From: Prorocentrum cordatum
Taxonomy: Eukaryota > Sar > Dinophyceae > Prorocentrales > Prorocentraceae
Length of the DNA: 64,000 nt
Assembly (NCBI GenBank): GCA_963575745.1
Contig: CAUYUJ010017899.1
Location: 1-64,000 of the forward strand
Direction of reading: 5' to 3'
This document shows, in pieces, positions 34,640 through 44,349 of this stretch. Position 1 is the first letter of the stretch. Each line of letters begins with the position of its first letter. Made by a program: the position numbers and the translations under genes. The notes below the pieces were generated by a model that worked only from the letters and a program-made list of their open reading frames with translations, was not told where the DNA came from and did no database searches.

Positions 34640-36520
34640 AGCTCGCTCGAGCTTCGCTCTGGCGGGGCGGGGTTGACGCCACGGCTGACGCCACTCAGGC
34701 CCGGGAAGGGGGAGGGGGGCGGGGAGCTCGCTCAAGCCTCGCTCTGTCGGGAAGGGAGCGGGGGGCTGACGGCTGAACCATGGCTGACGCCATTCAGGCC
34801 CGGGAGGGAGGAACGGGGGGGGGGGCGCCATGGCCGACGCCATTCAGGCCTGGGAGGAGAGAGTCGGAGGAGGGGGGGAAGGGGCTGACGCCGTTCAGGT
34901 CCGGGAGGGGGGGGGGGGGGGGGGGGAGGGGGGGGGGGGGGAGGGGGAGGGGGGCGCCATTCAAGCCCGGGAGGAGAGGGGATCTGAGGAGGGAGGAGGG
35001 GCTGACGCCATGGCCGACGCCACTCAAGCCCCCGGGCGGGGGGAGGGGGGAGGGGGGGGGGGGGGGGGGGGCGCTCAAGCTTCGCTCTGTCGGGGGGGGG
35101 GGGCTGACGCCATAGCTGACGCCATTCAGGCCCAAGAGTGGAAGAGGGGGGGTTCAGGCCCAGGAGGGAGTGGGTCGAGGGTGCGGGGGAGGAGGGCTGA
35201 CGCCATGGCTGGCGCCATTCAGACTTTGAAAGGAGGGGAGGGGCTCGCTCTAGCTTCGCTCTGTCGGGGGGGACGGGGCTGGCGCCATTCAGGTCCGGGA
35301 AGGGGGGGAGGGGGGGGGAGGGGGGGGCGACGCCGCGACCGACGCCATGCAGGCCCTGGAGGGGGAATTGGGGAGGCGGAGGAAGGGCAGACGCCATGGC
35401 TGACGCCGTTCAGGCCCGGGAGGGGGGGGGGAAGGAGGGGGCTCGCTCAAGCTTCAATCTGTCGGGGGGGGGAAGGGGGTGCGACATTGCTGGCGATTCG
35501 CGCCCGTGGCGGGGGGTCGGGGAACGGGGGGGAGCTCGCCCAAGCTTCGCCCTGCGGGTGGTGGGAATGGCTGACGCCATTCAGGCTCGGGAAGGGGCAG
35601 AGGGGAGGGGGGGGCTGACGCCGTGGCTGACGCCATTCAGACCCTGGACGAAGGCGAGGCCGAAGCTTCGCTTTGTCGGAGGGGGGGGGGGGCCTGATGA
35701 CGCAAGCTTCGCTCTGTCGGGGGGGAAGGGGGCCGACGCCGTGGCGTCGTCGCCATTCAGGCCCGGGAAGGGGGCGGGGGGCCGCGCAAGCTTCGCTCTG
35801 TCGGGGGGGGGCTCACGCCGCGGCTGGCGCCGCTCAGGCCCGGAGGGGCGAGGGGGGCGCCGTTCAATGCTCAGGCCCGGGAGAAGGGATTCGGGGCCGG
35901 GGGGGCGCCGACGCCATGGCTGACGCCATTCGGCCCGGGAATGGGGGGGGGGGCTCGCTCGAATTCAAGCCTGGGAGCGGGGGGCTGGAGGGGCGCCGAC
36001 GCCGCGGCTGACGTACGATCAAGCTCGGGGAGGGAATTCGGGAAAAGGGGTGGAGCTGACGCCGCGGCTAACGCCGCTCAGGCCCGGGAGGGGGAGAGGG
36101 GGGGGAGCTCGCTCAGCTCGGCTGTGCGTCGGGGGAGGAGGGGGCTGACGCCGCGCAGAGCCCGGGAGGGGAGAAGAAGGGGGGGGGGGGGGTGGGGGGG
36201 GCGGACGCCATGGCTGACGCCACTCAGGCCCGGGAGGGAGTCTGGAGAGGATGGGGGCCGACGCCATATCTGACGCCGTTCAAGCCCGGGAGGGGGGGCG
36301 GGGGGGGGGGGGCCACTCAAGCTTCGCTCTGTCGGGGGGAGGGGGCGGGGGCTGACGCCATGGCCGACGCCATTCAGGCCCGGGGCGGAAGAGGGGGGGG
36401 GGTGCTGACGCCGCGGCCGACGCCATTCAGGCTTGGGACGGGAAGGGGGAGAAGCCGGCGCCATTCAGGCCCGGAAGAAGGGGGGCTGGGAGGGCCGACG
36501 CGACGCAGCGCCGCGAAAGT
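34640..36520 (+). repeat. G-rich minisatellite, GCTGACGCCATTCAGGCCCGGGAGG units
   Basis: Nearly 1.9 kb built from two alternating words: (GCTGACGCC)(ATGGCTGACGCC)ATTCAGGCCCGGGAGG, and CTCGCTCAAGCTTCGCTCTGTCGG, joined by G runs of 5 to over 20 bases. Multiple runs of G make G-quadruplex formation likely on the plus strand. Long Pro-rich minus-strand frames are by-products. Confidence 0.9.
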
Positions 36521-36639
36521 GGGGGCGCCCAAAATATCCACGCGGACATCGGAAATGTGCGTTCACGTGGTATTCGATTATTCGATCCCCTTCCCGCTCC
36601 TTATCCGGTTCGCGGAGCCGATTCTTAAGATGATGTCTC

Positions 36640-37600
36640 GAGAGGGTGCTCTACTTTGAACCATAGAAGGTCATCTGTTGCAAGCAGAATCTGTAGCACC
36701 ACAGATCGGCGGCGCTGGCTGGAGGCCACTGCAATAGGAAAGATAGGCCGCGCTGCGCCACTAACCCGCCTTGAGCAAGGTCGCAAGAGATCTGATCCAC
36801 GGGCATCGAGGATGTCCCTGGCCACCCCACTACGCAGAGCGTGGCTCCCCAGCGCCGGGCTGTCGGGGGTACTTTAAGCGGCCGCGTGGCATCTCACCGT
36901 GCGCGCGACAGGACTCCTAGACTGCTCAAAAATAATTGCCCTGCCCGCAGCGCTGGCCACCTCTGGAGCGCGCTTTATCCAGCGGCATGCGCACGGGCTT
37001 CTGCCAGACGAAGCACAGCAGCAATCCCTCTTCAACGTGCTCGGTCCGCTCGCATGTTTGCGCAAATTCAGTGCAGGGACCACCGCGCCGTCAGAACACC
37101 GAACCTCGGAATGGCGACCCCGCCCCCGCAGCGGCAGCGCCTCTGACGGCGCGCGGGGGCAGGACTGGCCGAGCGATGGCAAGCAGCGCCGCCTGTTGCA
37201 TTGTCCACGAGGCGCTTCGCGCCCTTGGCTGGCAAGCCTGGGCGCAGCTCCGGCGGCGGGGCCGCCTATCGGATACCTCGCCGCACTTGGCTTAGAACAG
37301 CGGTGCCGAAACCCTTCGAAAGCCGCGAGTAGCGGCGGGCTCACCGCAGTTGCTTGAAGCACGCGTACAAAATGTCAGGACTAGCGAACATGGTCGCGAA
37401 TTGCAGCGCTGACTCCTCTGTCGCCGGGAAGTGCACTGCGCTGTCTGCCGCGTGGCAGAAGGCAGCCCAGCACCTGATTCCGCTGGCGCATGTGGGAATC
37501 GAAGCCCAGATGGCTTCAATCATGAATCTCGGGGCTTGCTCCCCAAGCAAAATTGGCGCGCCCGGCTGCGCCTGCCGCGGGGCCCGCGAACTCTTGCGCG
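36640..37600 (-). pseudogene. Tyrosine recombinase remnant
   Basis: The N-terminal half reads IWASIPTCASGIRCWAAFC (about 37515-37460) and ATEESALQFATMFASPD (about 37430-37380), ending at 37341. A second frame has RAPSEALPL at about 37155-37130, fitting the box with the first catalytic Arg (RxPSE), and LNLRKHASGPSTLKRDC at about 37068-37018. A third frame has SHALRSGVARDILD at 36846-36805, which fits the HxxR box followed by the helix of this family. The final segment with the catalytic Tyr is not recognisable. Pieces lie in different frames, so the gene is dead. Confidence 0.65.
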
Positions 37601-39378
37601 GCCCCCCGGTAGCGACTAGGTCACCGAGGCCCTGCTCTTGCACCCGCGACTCAAGCGTCGCTGCGTTCAACGCCGTAGCGAGCTTAACTTCGCTTCGGCG
37701 CTCCTCCGAGCACTGCGCGGGAACCCAGCCCGCGCGCTCACCGAAGCTCAGCGTCAGAATCCTCGAAATCCACCGCCCAAATTCGCCTCCAATGGGCCGC
37801 TGCAACTCGGCGGGCGCCGTCGGGGTCGGCGAGGGGCGCGACCGCGGCCTGTCGTCGCGCGAGCTGCTGCTGCAAGGTAGGGGATGGTTGTTGGACGCCT
37901 GCGCGGCGAACAGATCCGCGAGGGGAATGCCGGATCTGCGCTGCAGAGCCGGCGCCTCCAGGCCGCCGCGCATTGCAGCCGCAAGGGCGACTTCAGCCCG
38001 GCCGGGCAACGGCCAAATTCGAGCCGCGCTCGGGCAAGCGACCGCCTCCGTGACCCGCTTCCAGGCCCGCGCGGCTGCGCGGTTGCCAATGGGCGCGCGA
38101 TGTGCGTGGAATCATTCGCTGGCCGGCGCTTGCCCGGCCCGGGCCTGCTCTTGCGGGCGCGCTGATGAACGAAACGCGACGCGTTCGCTGGCAATGGCCA
38201 TTGCCACCCGGCGCGAACCCAAACGCTCCTCAACGAACGATAATGTAGCTACGTTACAAAAATTACGGCAATGCAGACGCGGGCGAATGCGACGAGAGAA
38301 AAAGACAAGCGCCACAAGGGCGAATACATCACAATGACAACGAAAGCCGTGGCCACCCACAACACAGAATCGAACGAATAAGAAACCACATGCTTCAAGT
38401 GGGCGTTGCGCCTGGGCCGCTGCCCACCAGAGCTGGGGGGCAACAGGGTTTGGCCTATGACGTGCAAGGCTCTTGCCTCATTCGCTTCTTGCGTCGCTGG
38501 CGCTGACGCCATGGCGGCGGGGCGCTCGGTTGGTTGAGTCACCAGTTCTGACAGAGGCCGCGGCTGACCTAGGAACGCGCCCTGCAAACGCGCACGCGCG
38601 CACATGCGCGCGCGCACTCAACCACGCGCAAAACACGCGTATCATTGCTTACAACAAACGGGCAACAACAATAAGCATCATGGCGTCCGTTCGAATATCC
38701 CTTCGCGACGTTATTCGCCTGGCTCTTGCCATCGCGAGGTGCCCGCCGGACGTTGCTGGTTCAAGCGTGAACCCGCCACTTCGCAACGGTGAACCCACGA
38801 CGTGAATCGCCAAACGCGTGCCACATCGCGGCGCCGACCGTTGCCGGCCCAAGCGCCAGGCCGTTGCCTCTGCAAGTTGCCAATTCTTGCCAGAACCCCA
38901 TGCTCTTGCCTCGCGCCCCCCCTCCACCGGCGATCGGCCCTGCTCTTGGCAGCGCTAACATGGCCGCGAACTCGCGCGCGCGCGCGTCAAGCACCACGCC
39001 GAGGGCGAGGGCGGGGGGGGGGAGGGCCGCGGGCAGGTGGGCGAGAGATTCGGAGACACTGGAAGGCATCTCGTCGCAGAGATGTCATGCTGCGAGCTTC
39101 TGGCCGCCCGGACATAACCGCGCGCGGGGGCAGGCCTGGCGCCCCCGCGCGCCAGGCTACTGCCTGGCCAACACAACGCCGAATGGCGCGCCATGGGGCT
39201 CTTGCCCTCAACCTGACCCAACGACAGCGCACCACGTGTGCATAAAGGAAAACTCAGAAACTTGTTTTCCGGTGGATCTTGCGCCTGCATGACGGCGCGA
39301 TTGATGCCCCCCCGTGCGCCCAGCTACCGAGGCCCCCTCGAAAACGCCGCCAGCTCCCACTCATCGTCTCGCCTGCGC

Positions 39379-39665
39379 CTAAAGTACGCAAGATTGACAG
39401 AGGTTGCTCGCAGACTGGACGTGCTCTGCCCGGTAGTGGACATGCAACCCGACCGCTTCGCACCAAAACCGACAAGCAATCAAGGCCATATCAGTTTTGG
39501 ACAAATCGCCTCTCGCTGCGCAAGCCAGCGCTGCGGTGCCATCGATGAAATGCGCCACGCGCGAACCTGCTACACGATCGGGGCTCCACAACGCTAAGGC
39601 CGCCAACGCTGGCAAAAGCTCACTGGCAACAATATATGTGATCCTCTGCTTTAAGAGTCCCCGAG
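39379..39665 (-). pseudogene. RNase H-like remnant of the same element
   Basis: The frame reads ITYIVASELLPALAALALW at about 39640-39585 and, after a short link, VAHFIDGTAALACAARG at about 39558-39510. In RNase H-like domains of such elements the first block carries the catalytic Glu and the second (FIDNTAA type) a catalytic Asp; here Asn is replaced by Gly. It ends with a YRAEHVQS-like block where related proteins have a VPS block before a conserved Asn-Pro. Family placement is by motif order. Confidence 0.5.
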
Positions 39666-39876
39666 TGCTGCGGCCGCATCGCCAAGTCATCAGGCCCCGT
39701 TCGCCGTTGTTGCCACCGCGTGAACGGACGTAACAAAGCACGGCCGACCCTGTTGAAGACGCGACAGCTCAAGCAGGATAAACGCACGCGCAACTTGGAC
39801 GCTCAGCCCAGAGGCAACACGCCCTGCGCCTACACGCGTCGAAGTGCCCTCGCCCCAACACTGCTGCTTGTCTGCG

Positions 39877-40680
39877 CTAACTGCCCCAGTGAGGTTTGCG
39901 GGCCCGCGCTGTCCTGGATGCCAGGCATAGTGTTTCTGGCCGCCTCGCTCTTGTCAGGGTCGACGCCGCCCCGACAGGTCCGCGGCCCCCCCTCGAAGAG
40001 CGCGCCCGCCCACTCGGGCGCGGCCCTGCCCCTACAGCCCCGCGCCATCTGCACCAGCCCAGAAGGCGTCGTCCACGCGCAGAAAAAATAACCGCGCCGA
40101 AGACGCGCAGCACGATGTGCCGCACCGCCCCAGCCGCGCGACGCCACCCCGCGACGCCGCCGACGTTGCCGAAAACGCGAGGCCACAGGGGCGCGGTCAT
40201 CCATGTAGACGCGTCGGCGTTGCAGACCAACGCCCAACACATCCATCCATGTGCTTCCAGAGGCGGCAAAGTTTTGAAAGCCGATGTAAAATCAACTTCC
40301 CCCATCTCCGGCAAGGGCCCTGGATGGCGCGTAGCCGCCGTCGCCCAGCGCGCTGCCAGCGCCTGCTGGAGGCCGTCGCAGCGCATTTTCTGCGGCAGCC
40401 AGGCGCAGTCGTTCGCGAGGTTGCTGCGGAAGTTGCGGATTGACCGCGCTTTCGGCTCCGTCGGCCACCCTCGCTGCCCCCAAGTGCCGAACGCGTCGAC
40501 GCGGGGCGCCCCCGACATATCCACTTGGCTGACTTGGGCGGGCCACCCTGCGCGGCCCTCGCTGACATCTTGCGTTGCTCGGGCCCAAATCTCGCGCGCC
40601 AAGTCCCGCGGGAACAAACTCCCCGATGTTGGTTGCATCCCGATGGGGTGGGAACGGGGGTCGCAGGAAGATGAGAGGGG
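39877..40680 (-). pseudogene. Reverse transcriptase remnant
   Basis: Before the palm, LAREIWARATQDVSEGRAGW, then NDCAWLPQKMRCDGL (about 40415-40370), then EVDFTSAFKTLPP (about 40300-40260), which fits RT block A with the first catalytic Asp, then WPRVFGNVGGVAGW (about 40185-40140), comparable to the block B PFG-type segment. The frame then continues past GAVIF, while the expected catalytic block C, reading RVDDAFWAG, is present in another frame at about 40083-40056. A frameshift therefore separates blocks A/B from block C. Downstream DPDKSEAA (about 39965) fits the next block. The gene is broken. Confidence 0.65.
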
Positions 40681-41639
40681 CGCGAAGGCAGAGGGGCGGG
40701 GGCGCGCGCGAGCACGCACGCGCGCACATATGCGACTGACTGCGTGGGAAATCGTTTTCAGAACCGGACAGAGCACCACGACCTCCATGTCGCCCTTCAA
40801 AAATGATCACGCAAAGTGGCGTTGGGTTACACAATCATCCCGCCCTGACCTGCAGATGACGCACGCGCCCGGGCTGTTGCCCTCGTCGACGCGCATTCGT
40901 TGAGCCGGCGGCAATTGGCCCTCAGCTCGGATAGCGGCGGGGCCCCGCCGCCGCCTTGGCGCCCGCGGCTGCGCGGACCCCCGGGAACTGAAGTGCCCAA
41001 GCCTCCCGCGTGAAGATCTTCTGTGAGCGGGGGCCCATGGGGCATGTCGTGCAAAATCGCGGCATCATCGCGTTGCGACTGATGGAGAAGAGCGCCAAGA
41101 GTGAAAGGATCCATATCTCCAATTAACCCCCCTCTCGCGCGGGCGCACCGTGCCGCGCCGCCCCTGAACGCTGGGCGCCCGGGCAGACTTGCGCCGCCTC
41201 CAATTTGCAATCGCCTCAAGAGCTGAAGCGAAGAACCTGGGCAGGTCTGCCGCCATGTTGGAGATGAGCAACGCCTGTTAAGCAGCGCGCCCTCTGTGCC
41301 CGGGGGCAGCGGCTGCCGCGATGACGACGAGGGCGCCTTTCGCAAGTGATCCACTGGCGCCGCCGCCGCCCCCGCCGGAACGCCGTCGCAGCGCGCAGAA
41401 TCGCCCTCAGACGACCAAGCGTCCACATATGACCCGCCGCCTTCGCCCGCGCCCTGCGAGACAGAAGGGGGGCGTGGAAGCCCCCAAGCCGGGCGGCCAT
41501 CAAGGCCGAATCACGCGGACGTACTGTCTTTTGGGAAGGCTCAAAGATCCTCAAATCGGGCCCCCTCGTTTCAGGACCCGTTGGGGTCGGAGAGAACCTT
41601 CTCCCCCAGATCGCGCCCTGAAAATGGCCTTTCGCTGAG

Positions 41640-41865
41640 GCGGCGGTTCTCTCAACCCATGCGTTTTTTACATTCAGAATTCTTAACCCATGCGTTTTTG
41701 AAATTCAGAATTCCTTGTAGTAGGCATTTCCGAATCCTGAAACCCTTGATTGTGAAATCTGGAAAAAATCGGAAACCTTGATTTCGAATTTACAGAATCA
41801 TTGTTATATGGAGTTCTGGATTCTGATTTCAGTGCATTTGGATAGTCTGAATCGTTCAGGGTTCC
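41640..41865 (+). other. AT-rich island
   Basis: About 220 bp of low GC with repeated TCAGAATTC, CCATGCGTTTTT and GATTCTGA words, in contrast to GC-rich flanks. No gene. Confidence 0.7.
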
Positions 41866-41994
41866 GAGAATGTGGAGGAGGAGGACGACGACGAGGAGGA
41901 CGAGAAGGAGGAGGATAAGGAGGAGTAGGATGAGGCTTGCCTCTAGGAGTTCTTGCGTGCTGGTTACTTCGTGCTGGGGGCCCCTGCCCCTGAG

Positions 41995-42095
41995 TATCAA
42001 GGGTGTCTGGGTCAAAGTGTCTGGGTGTCTGGTTGTCTGGGTGTCTGGGTCGGGGTGTCCCGGTGTCTGGCGCGGTCTGGGTGTATGGGTGTCTG
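41995..42095 (+). repeat. (GTGTCTGG)n tandem repeat
   Basis: About ten copies of an 8 bp unit GTGTCTGG with T or C variants. Confidence 0.85.
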
Positions 42096-42540
42096 TCGCC
42101 TGTGGGCCCGCCATGTTTGCACGCTGCTTGTCTGAATTCAAAGCCGGCGCTCTGGCCAGCACCCTCTTTCAGGGTGCCGCCCCCTTGCTCCCCCCTCTCC
42201 ATCAGCGCGGTGTAACTCCACGGCTGCAAGGCGGTGCGCGGCCCCGCCGTACGTGCAGCAGCTTGTCACGCTTCGCGTGCTGCACTTGTCTGCTCCTCTG
42301 TTTTGGGGCCTCGGTGGGCCTTGGGGCATCTTGACGGGCATCTCTGGGGACGCCGGCTGGCGTGGACAGGGCTGGTGGTGGTGGTGGTGGAAGTGGTGTC
42401 GGTGTTGGTGTTGTTGGTGTTGTTGTTATCGGTGTGCCAGGTGTTACGTGTATATGTGTTGTGTGTGTGTTCTTGTTTATCGTTTGTGGTGATTCGTTGT
42501 TTTTCATTGTGACGGCAGCCCGGGTGGGCTATCCGATCCC

Positions 42541-42795
42541 AGCCGATCAGCCGATCAGCCGATCAGGCGCCTACCAGCCGATCAGCCGATCAGCCGATCA
42601 GCCGATCAGCCTTATCGGCTGATCGGCTGATCGGCTGGTCGGCGCCTGATCGGCTGATCGGCTGATCGGCTGATCGGCTGATCGGCTGGTCGGCGCCTGA
42701 TCGGCTGATCGGCTGATCGGCTGATCGGCTGGTCGATCGCTGATCGGCTGATCGGCTGATCGGCTGGTCGACCGCTGATCGACTGATCGGCTGCC
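42541..42795. repeat. Inverted repeat built of GGCTGATC units
   Basis: The left arm (42541-42608) consists of GATCAGCC units with one GGCGCCTACC interruption. The right arm (from about 42614) consists of GGCTGATC units with the matching GGTCGGCGCC interruption, so the two arms are near-perfect reverse complements over about 65 bp around a short centre at about 42611. The right side continues as a tandem array to 42795. It can form a long hairpin or cruciform. Confidence 0.9.
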
Positions 42796-43009
42796 GTCCA
42801 GTTCCCCTTGAGACATCCTCGCAGCTCCGGGCTCAGAGGTCTCCTGACCCGAGGTGGTCGGGCCAGTCTCGCCTGCGACATCTTCCTGTCTTTGGGTTCC
42901 AATGTAACATTGCACCACATAGATTGCACCACGTAGGTGGGCACCACATGCGATGCATTACATATTTAGCGGCCTTCGGCACTTCCCGCCACCTTGCCCG
43001 AGTTGTGGG

Positions 43010-43250
43010 TTAGAGGCCTCTTGGATGTTCGTCGGGATGTCGTGGGAAACCTCACGGGGGCCTCTTGGAGGCAGTTCGGAGGCCTGTTCGAGCGTTTGGG
43101 GGCATCTTGGAGCTTATTGTTGGGCCTCTTGGGCGCCTCGTGGGGCCTCTTGGAGGCCTCTTGTGCGATACTTTATCAAGACGCCCCACACGAGGTGGTC
43201 CGTCCGAGGTGGTCCGTCCACGACGAGGTGATCCGTCCGAGCAACATACA
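43010..43250 (+). repeat. GGCCTCTTGGAGG words and a 14 bp tandem repeat
   Basis: Loose copies of GGGGCCTCTTGGAGGC (43045-43170) are followed by three copies of GAGGTGGTCCGTCC at about 43192-43240. Confidence 0.7.
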
Positions 43251-43376
43251 ACGATACCTGTCCCTGCAAGTTGGGACCCATTCTTCGTTTCCCTTGATAC
43301 AAATGGGTTGGGTACGTCATAGGGTACTTGGAGTCAACGCTGGTGAGCGGCCCGAGGGCGAAGAGGAGCAGGAGGT

Positions 43377-43379
43377 GGA

Positions 43380-43417
<38 letters not shown>

Positions 43418-43420
43418 GCC
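43377..43420 (+). repeat. (GTC)n microsatellite
   Basis: An uninterrupted run of about a dozen GTC triplets. Confidence 0.9.
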
Positions 43421-43604
43421 CTCTGCTACTGCGTTTCTCTCTGGCCCAACCGGACCGCCCCCCACGGCGGGATGGAGCGCCGTCTTGCGACGGCCCTGCG
43501 CCCTCACGCCTGCTTCCGGGGGGGCCTGCTATGCCTGGCCCCAGCTGCTGGGGCGGCTGCTGGGGCCGTTTGCCCGCCGCATTCTCGAGGCGAGGCGGGC
43601 CTCC

Positions 43605-43925
43605 CCCACCTCCACCTCCTCCTCCTCCTCCTTTTCCTCCTCCTCCTCCTCCTCCCTCCTCCACCTCCTCCTCCTCCTCCTCCTCCTCCCCCTCCTCCTC
43701 CTCCTCCTCCTTCTCCTCCTCCTCCTCCTCCTCCTCCTCCTCCTCCTCCTCCTCCTCCTCCTCCCCCTCCTCTTCCTCCTCCGCCGCGCCCGCGACCGAC
43801 CGACGACGACGATGACGACGAGGACGACAGCGACGACGACGACGACGATGACGACGACGACGACGACGACGGTGGCGGCGGCAGCGGCGACGGCGACGAT
43901 GACGACGACGACGGCGGCCGACGTG
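43605..43925 (+). repeat. (CCT)n then (GAC)n microsatellites
   Basis: A CCT tract of nearly 180 bp (43605-43785) is followed by GAC/GAT triplets (43797-43925). Frames through it are poly-Pro, poly-Ser, poly-Leu or poly-Asp. Confidence 0.93.
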
Positions 43926-44158
43926 ACGACGATGGCTGTGGCGGCGACGGCAGGGGCTTAACCTTTGGGGTGGCCTCCTCCTTCTCCTTTTCCTCTTTTC
44001 CTCCCTCTCCTCCTCCTCCTCCCTCCTCCCCGCCTTCCCCTCCTCCAGCTCCTCCTCCCTCCTCCTTCCTTCCTCCTCTTCCTCCCCCCCCCCTAGCCCC
44101 GAGGGCCGACCTCTTCGATTCTGGGGTGTTGGGTGGGAAGCGCGGGAAGGAAGGGGAG

Positions 44159-44349
44159 GCATCAGCGCGTCCGTGCGGCGCGTCTTCAACGGCGCCGCGT
44201 TGGCCCTCGCGGTGGACGTGCTGCAGGGGGTCCGACGCTCGGGGCTGAGCTTCGACGAACGGGAAGTTCATCGACAGCTCTGGGCCGCGCTGGCTGGAGG
44301 GGGTCCGGGTTTCATCCTCGTGGAGGATGATGAGGACGCTGGGCCGAGG
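44159..44349 (+). CDS. Gene A, exon 1 (first one recognised)
   Basis: Reads VRRVFNGAALALAVDVLQG and FDEREVHRQLWAALAGG, then VEDDEDAGPR, with no low complexity. An AG precedes position 44159 and a GTGACG donor follows at 44350, phase 0. A GAC/GTC microsatellite begins directly in the following intron. A start codon upstream is not evident. Confidence 0.5.

Larger units (their letters stand above)
36640..40760 (-). mobile_element. Degenerate tyrosine-recombinase retrotransposon (DIRS/Ngaro-like)
   Basis: Read on the minus strand from 40760 down, three enzyme remnants follow one another: reverse transcriptase (about 40680-39880), an RNase H-like segment (about 39660-39400) and a tyrosine recombinase (about 37600-36640). 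An element that encodes a reverse transcriptase plus a tyrosine recombinase instead of an integrase is of DIRS type. The order RT, RNase H, recombinase is that of Ngaro/PAT elements. Frames are broken repeatedly and the element is clearly not functional. Terminal repeats were not identified, so the ends are approximate. The 1.4 kb between RNase H and recombinase (39370-38010) has no recognised motif. Confidence 0.65.

Noticed and set aside
34732-35618. Long Pro- and Gly-rich frames on both strands
   Set aside because: They follow the G-rich repeat unit and its G runs and show no independent protein pattern.
36874-37362. A plus-strand gene at 36.9-37.4 kb
   Set aside because: The plus frames there are antisense to the recombinase remnant, whose conserved boxes lie on the minus strand.
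41870-41990. GAC/GAG-rich segment as an acidic protein
   Set aside because: Short degenerate triplet repeat with stops in the acidic frame.
43317-44271. Acidic, basic and Pro-rich frames of 200-300 codons
   Set aside because: They read through CCT and GAC microsatellites; only the segment from about 44159 is retained as an exon.
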